A stretch of DNA of 7,080 bases from Alphaproteobacteria bacterium (GTDB lineage Bacteria; Pseudomonadota; Alphaproteobacteria; UBA11222). The notes under the pieces were generated by a model, which saw only the letters and a list, made by a program, of their open reading frames with translations, made no database searches and was not told the origin of the DNA. The position numbers and the translations under genes were made by a program. This document shows positions 6,706 to 7,080 of this stretch, piece by piece (the first letter of the stretch is position 1; the number at the start of each line of letters is the position of its first letter). The DNA lies in NCBI GenBank assembly GCA_003454415.1, contig DMKG01000143.1, positions 1-7,080 of the forward strand, given 5' to 3'.

Positions 6706-7080
<375 letters not shown>

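Overview
The window looks like chromosomal DNA of a GC-rich alphaproteobacterium. The evidence is gene content rather than any marker gene. There is an S11 D,D-carboxypeptidase carrying a C-terminal SPOR domain, and a short membrane-anchored J-domain protein of a type common in Alphaproteobacteria. There are also a PcaC-like tandem protein and a D-aminoacylase-like amidohydrolase beside a Baeyer-Villiger-type monooxygenase. No order or genus can be fixed from this sequence. I see no tRNA, rRNA, insertion sequence, CRISPR array or phage gene.

Left part (1-3799), envelope and housekeeping. A 5'-truncated penicillin-binding D,D-carboxypeptidase with a SPOR domain (+ strand, to 997) converges on a minus-strand set. 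Read in transcription order, that set is a J-domain membrane protein (3799-3347), galU (start 3265, stop 2393) and ugd (2347-1028). GalU makes UDP-glucose from glucose-1-phosphate and UTP. Ugd oxidises UDP-glucose to UDP-glucuronate. The pair therefore supplies nucleotide sugars for surface polysaccharide or LPS. The spacing (81 bp between the J-protein stop and the GalU start, 45 bp between galU and ugd) fits one transcription unit, possibly with an extra promoter before galU.

Right part (3800-7080), probable catabolic genes on the + strand. A 121-bp divergent intergenic region holds a fair sigma70-like promoter. It is followed by a 269-residue protein made of two fused carboxymuconolactone-decarboxylase (CMD) domains. 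After 166 bp containing several inverted repeats comes a 575-residue amidohydrolase with a very strong Shine-Dalgarno. Two GC-rich hairpins follow it, then an AT-rich 5' region, and then the first 72 codons of a flavin-dependent monooxygenase of the Baeyer-Villiger/FMO class that runs off the window. CMD, amidohydrolase and BVMO-type enzymes together suggest breakdown of a cyclic ketone, lactone or amide-like compound. The substrate cannot be read from the sequence.

Most of the window is ordinary. The points most worth a second look are: the amidohydrolase, which keeps one half of the D-aminoacylase metal site but lacks any histidine where the other two ligands should be; the monooxygenase, whose FAD motif reads G-A-D-L-A-G instead of GxGxxG; the gap-free internal duplication of the CMD protein; and the structured leader of the amidohydrolase.
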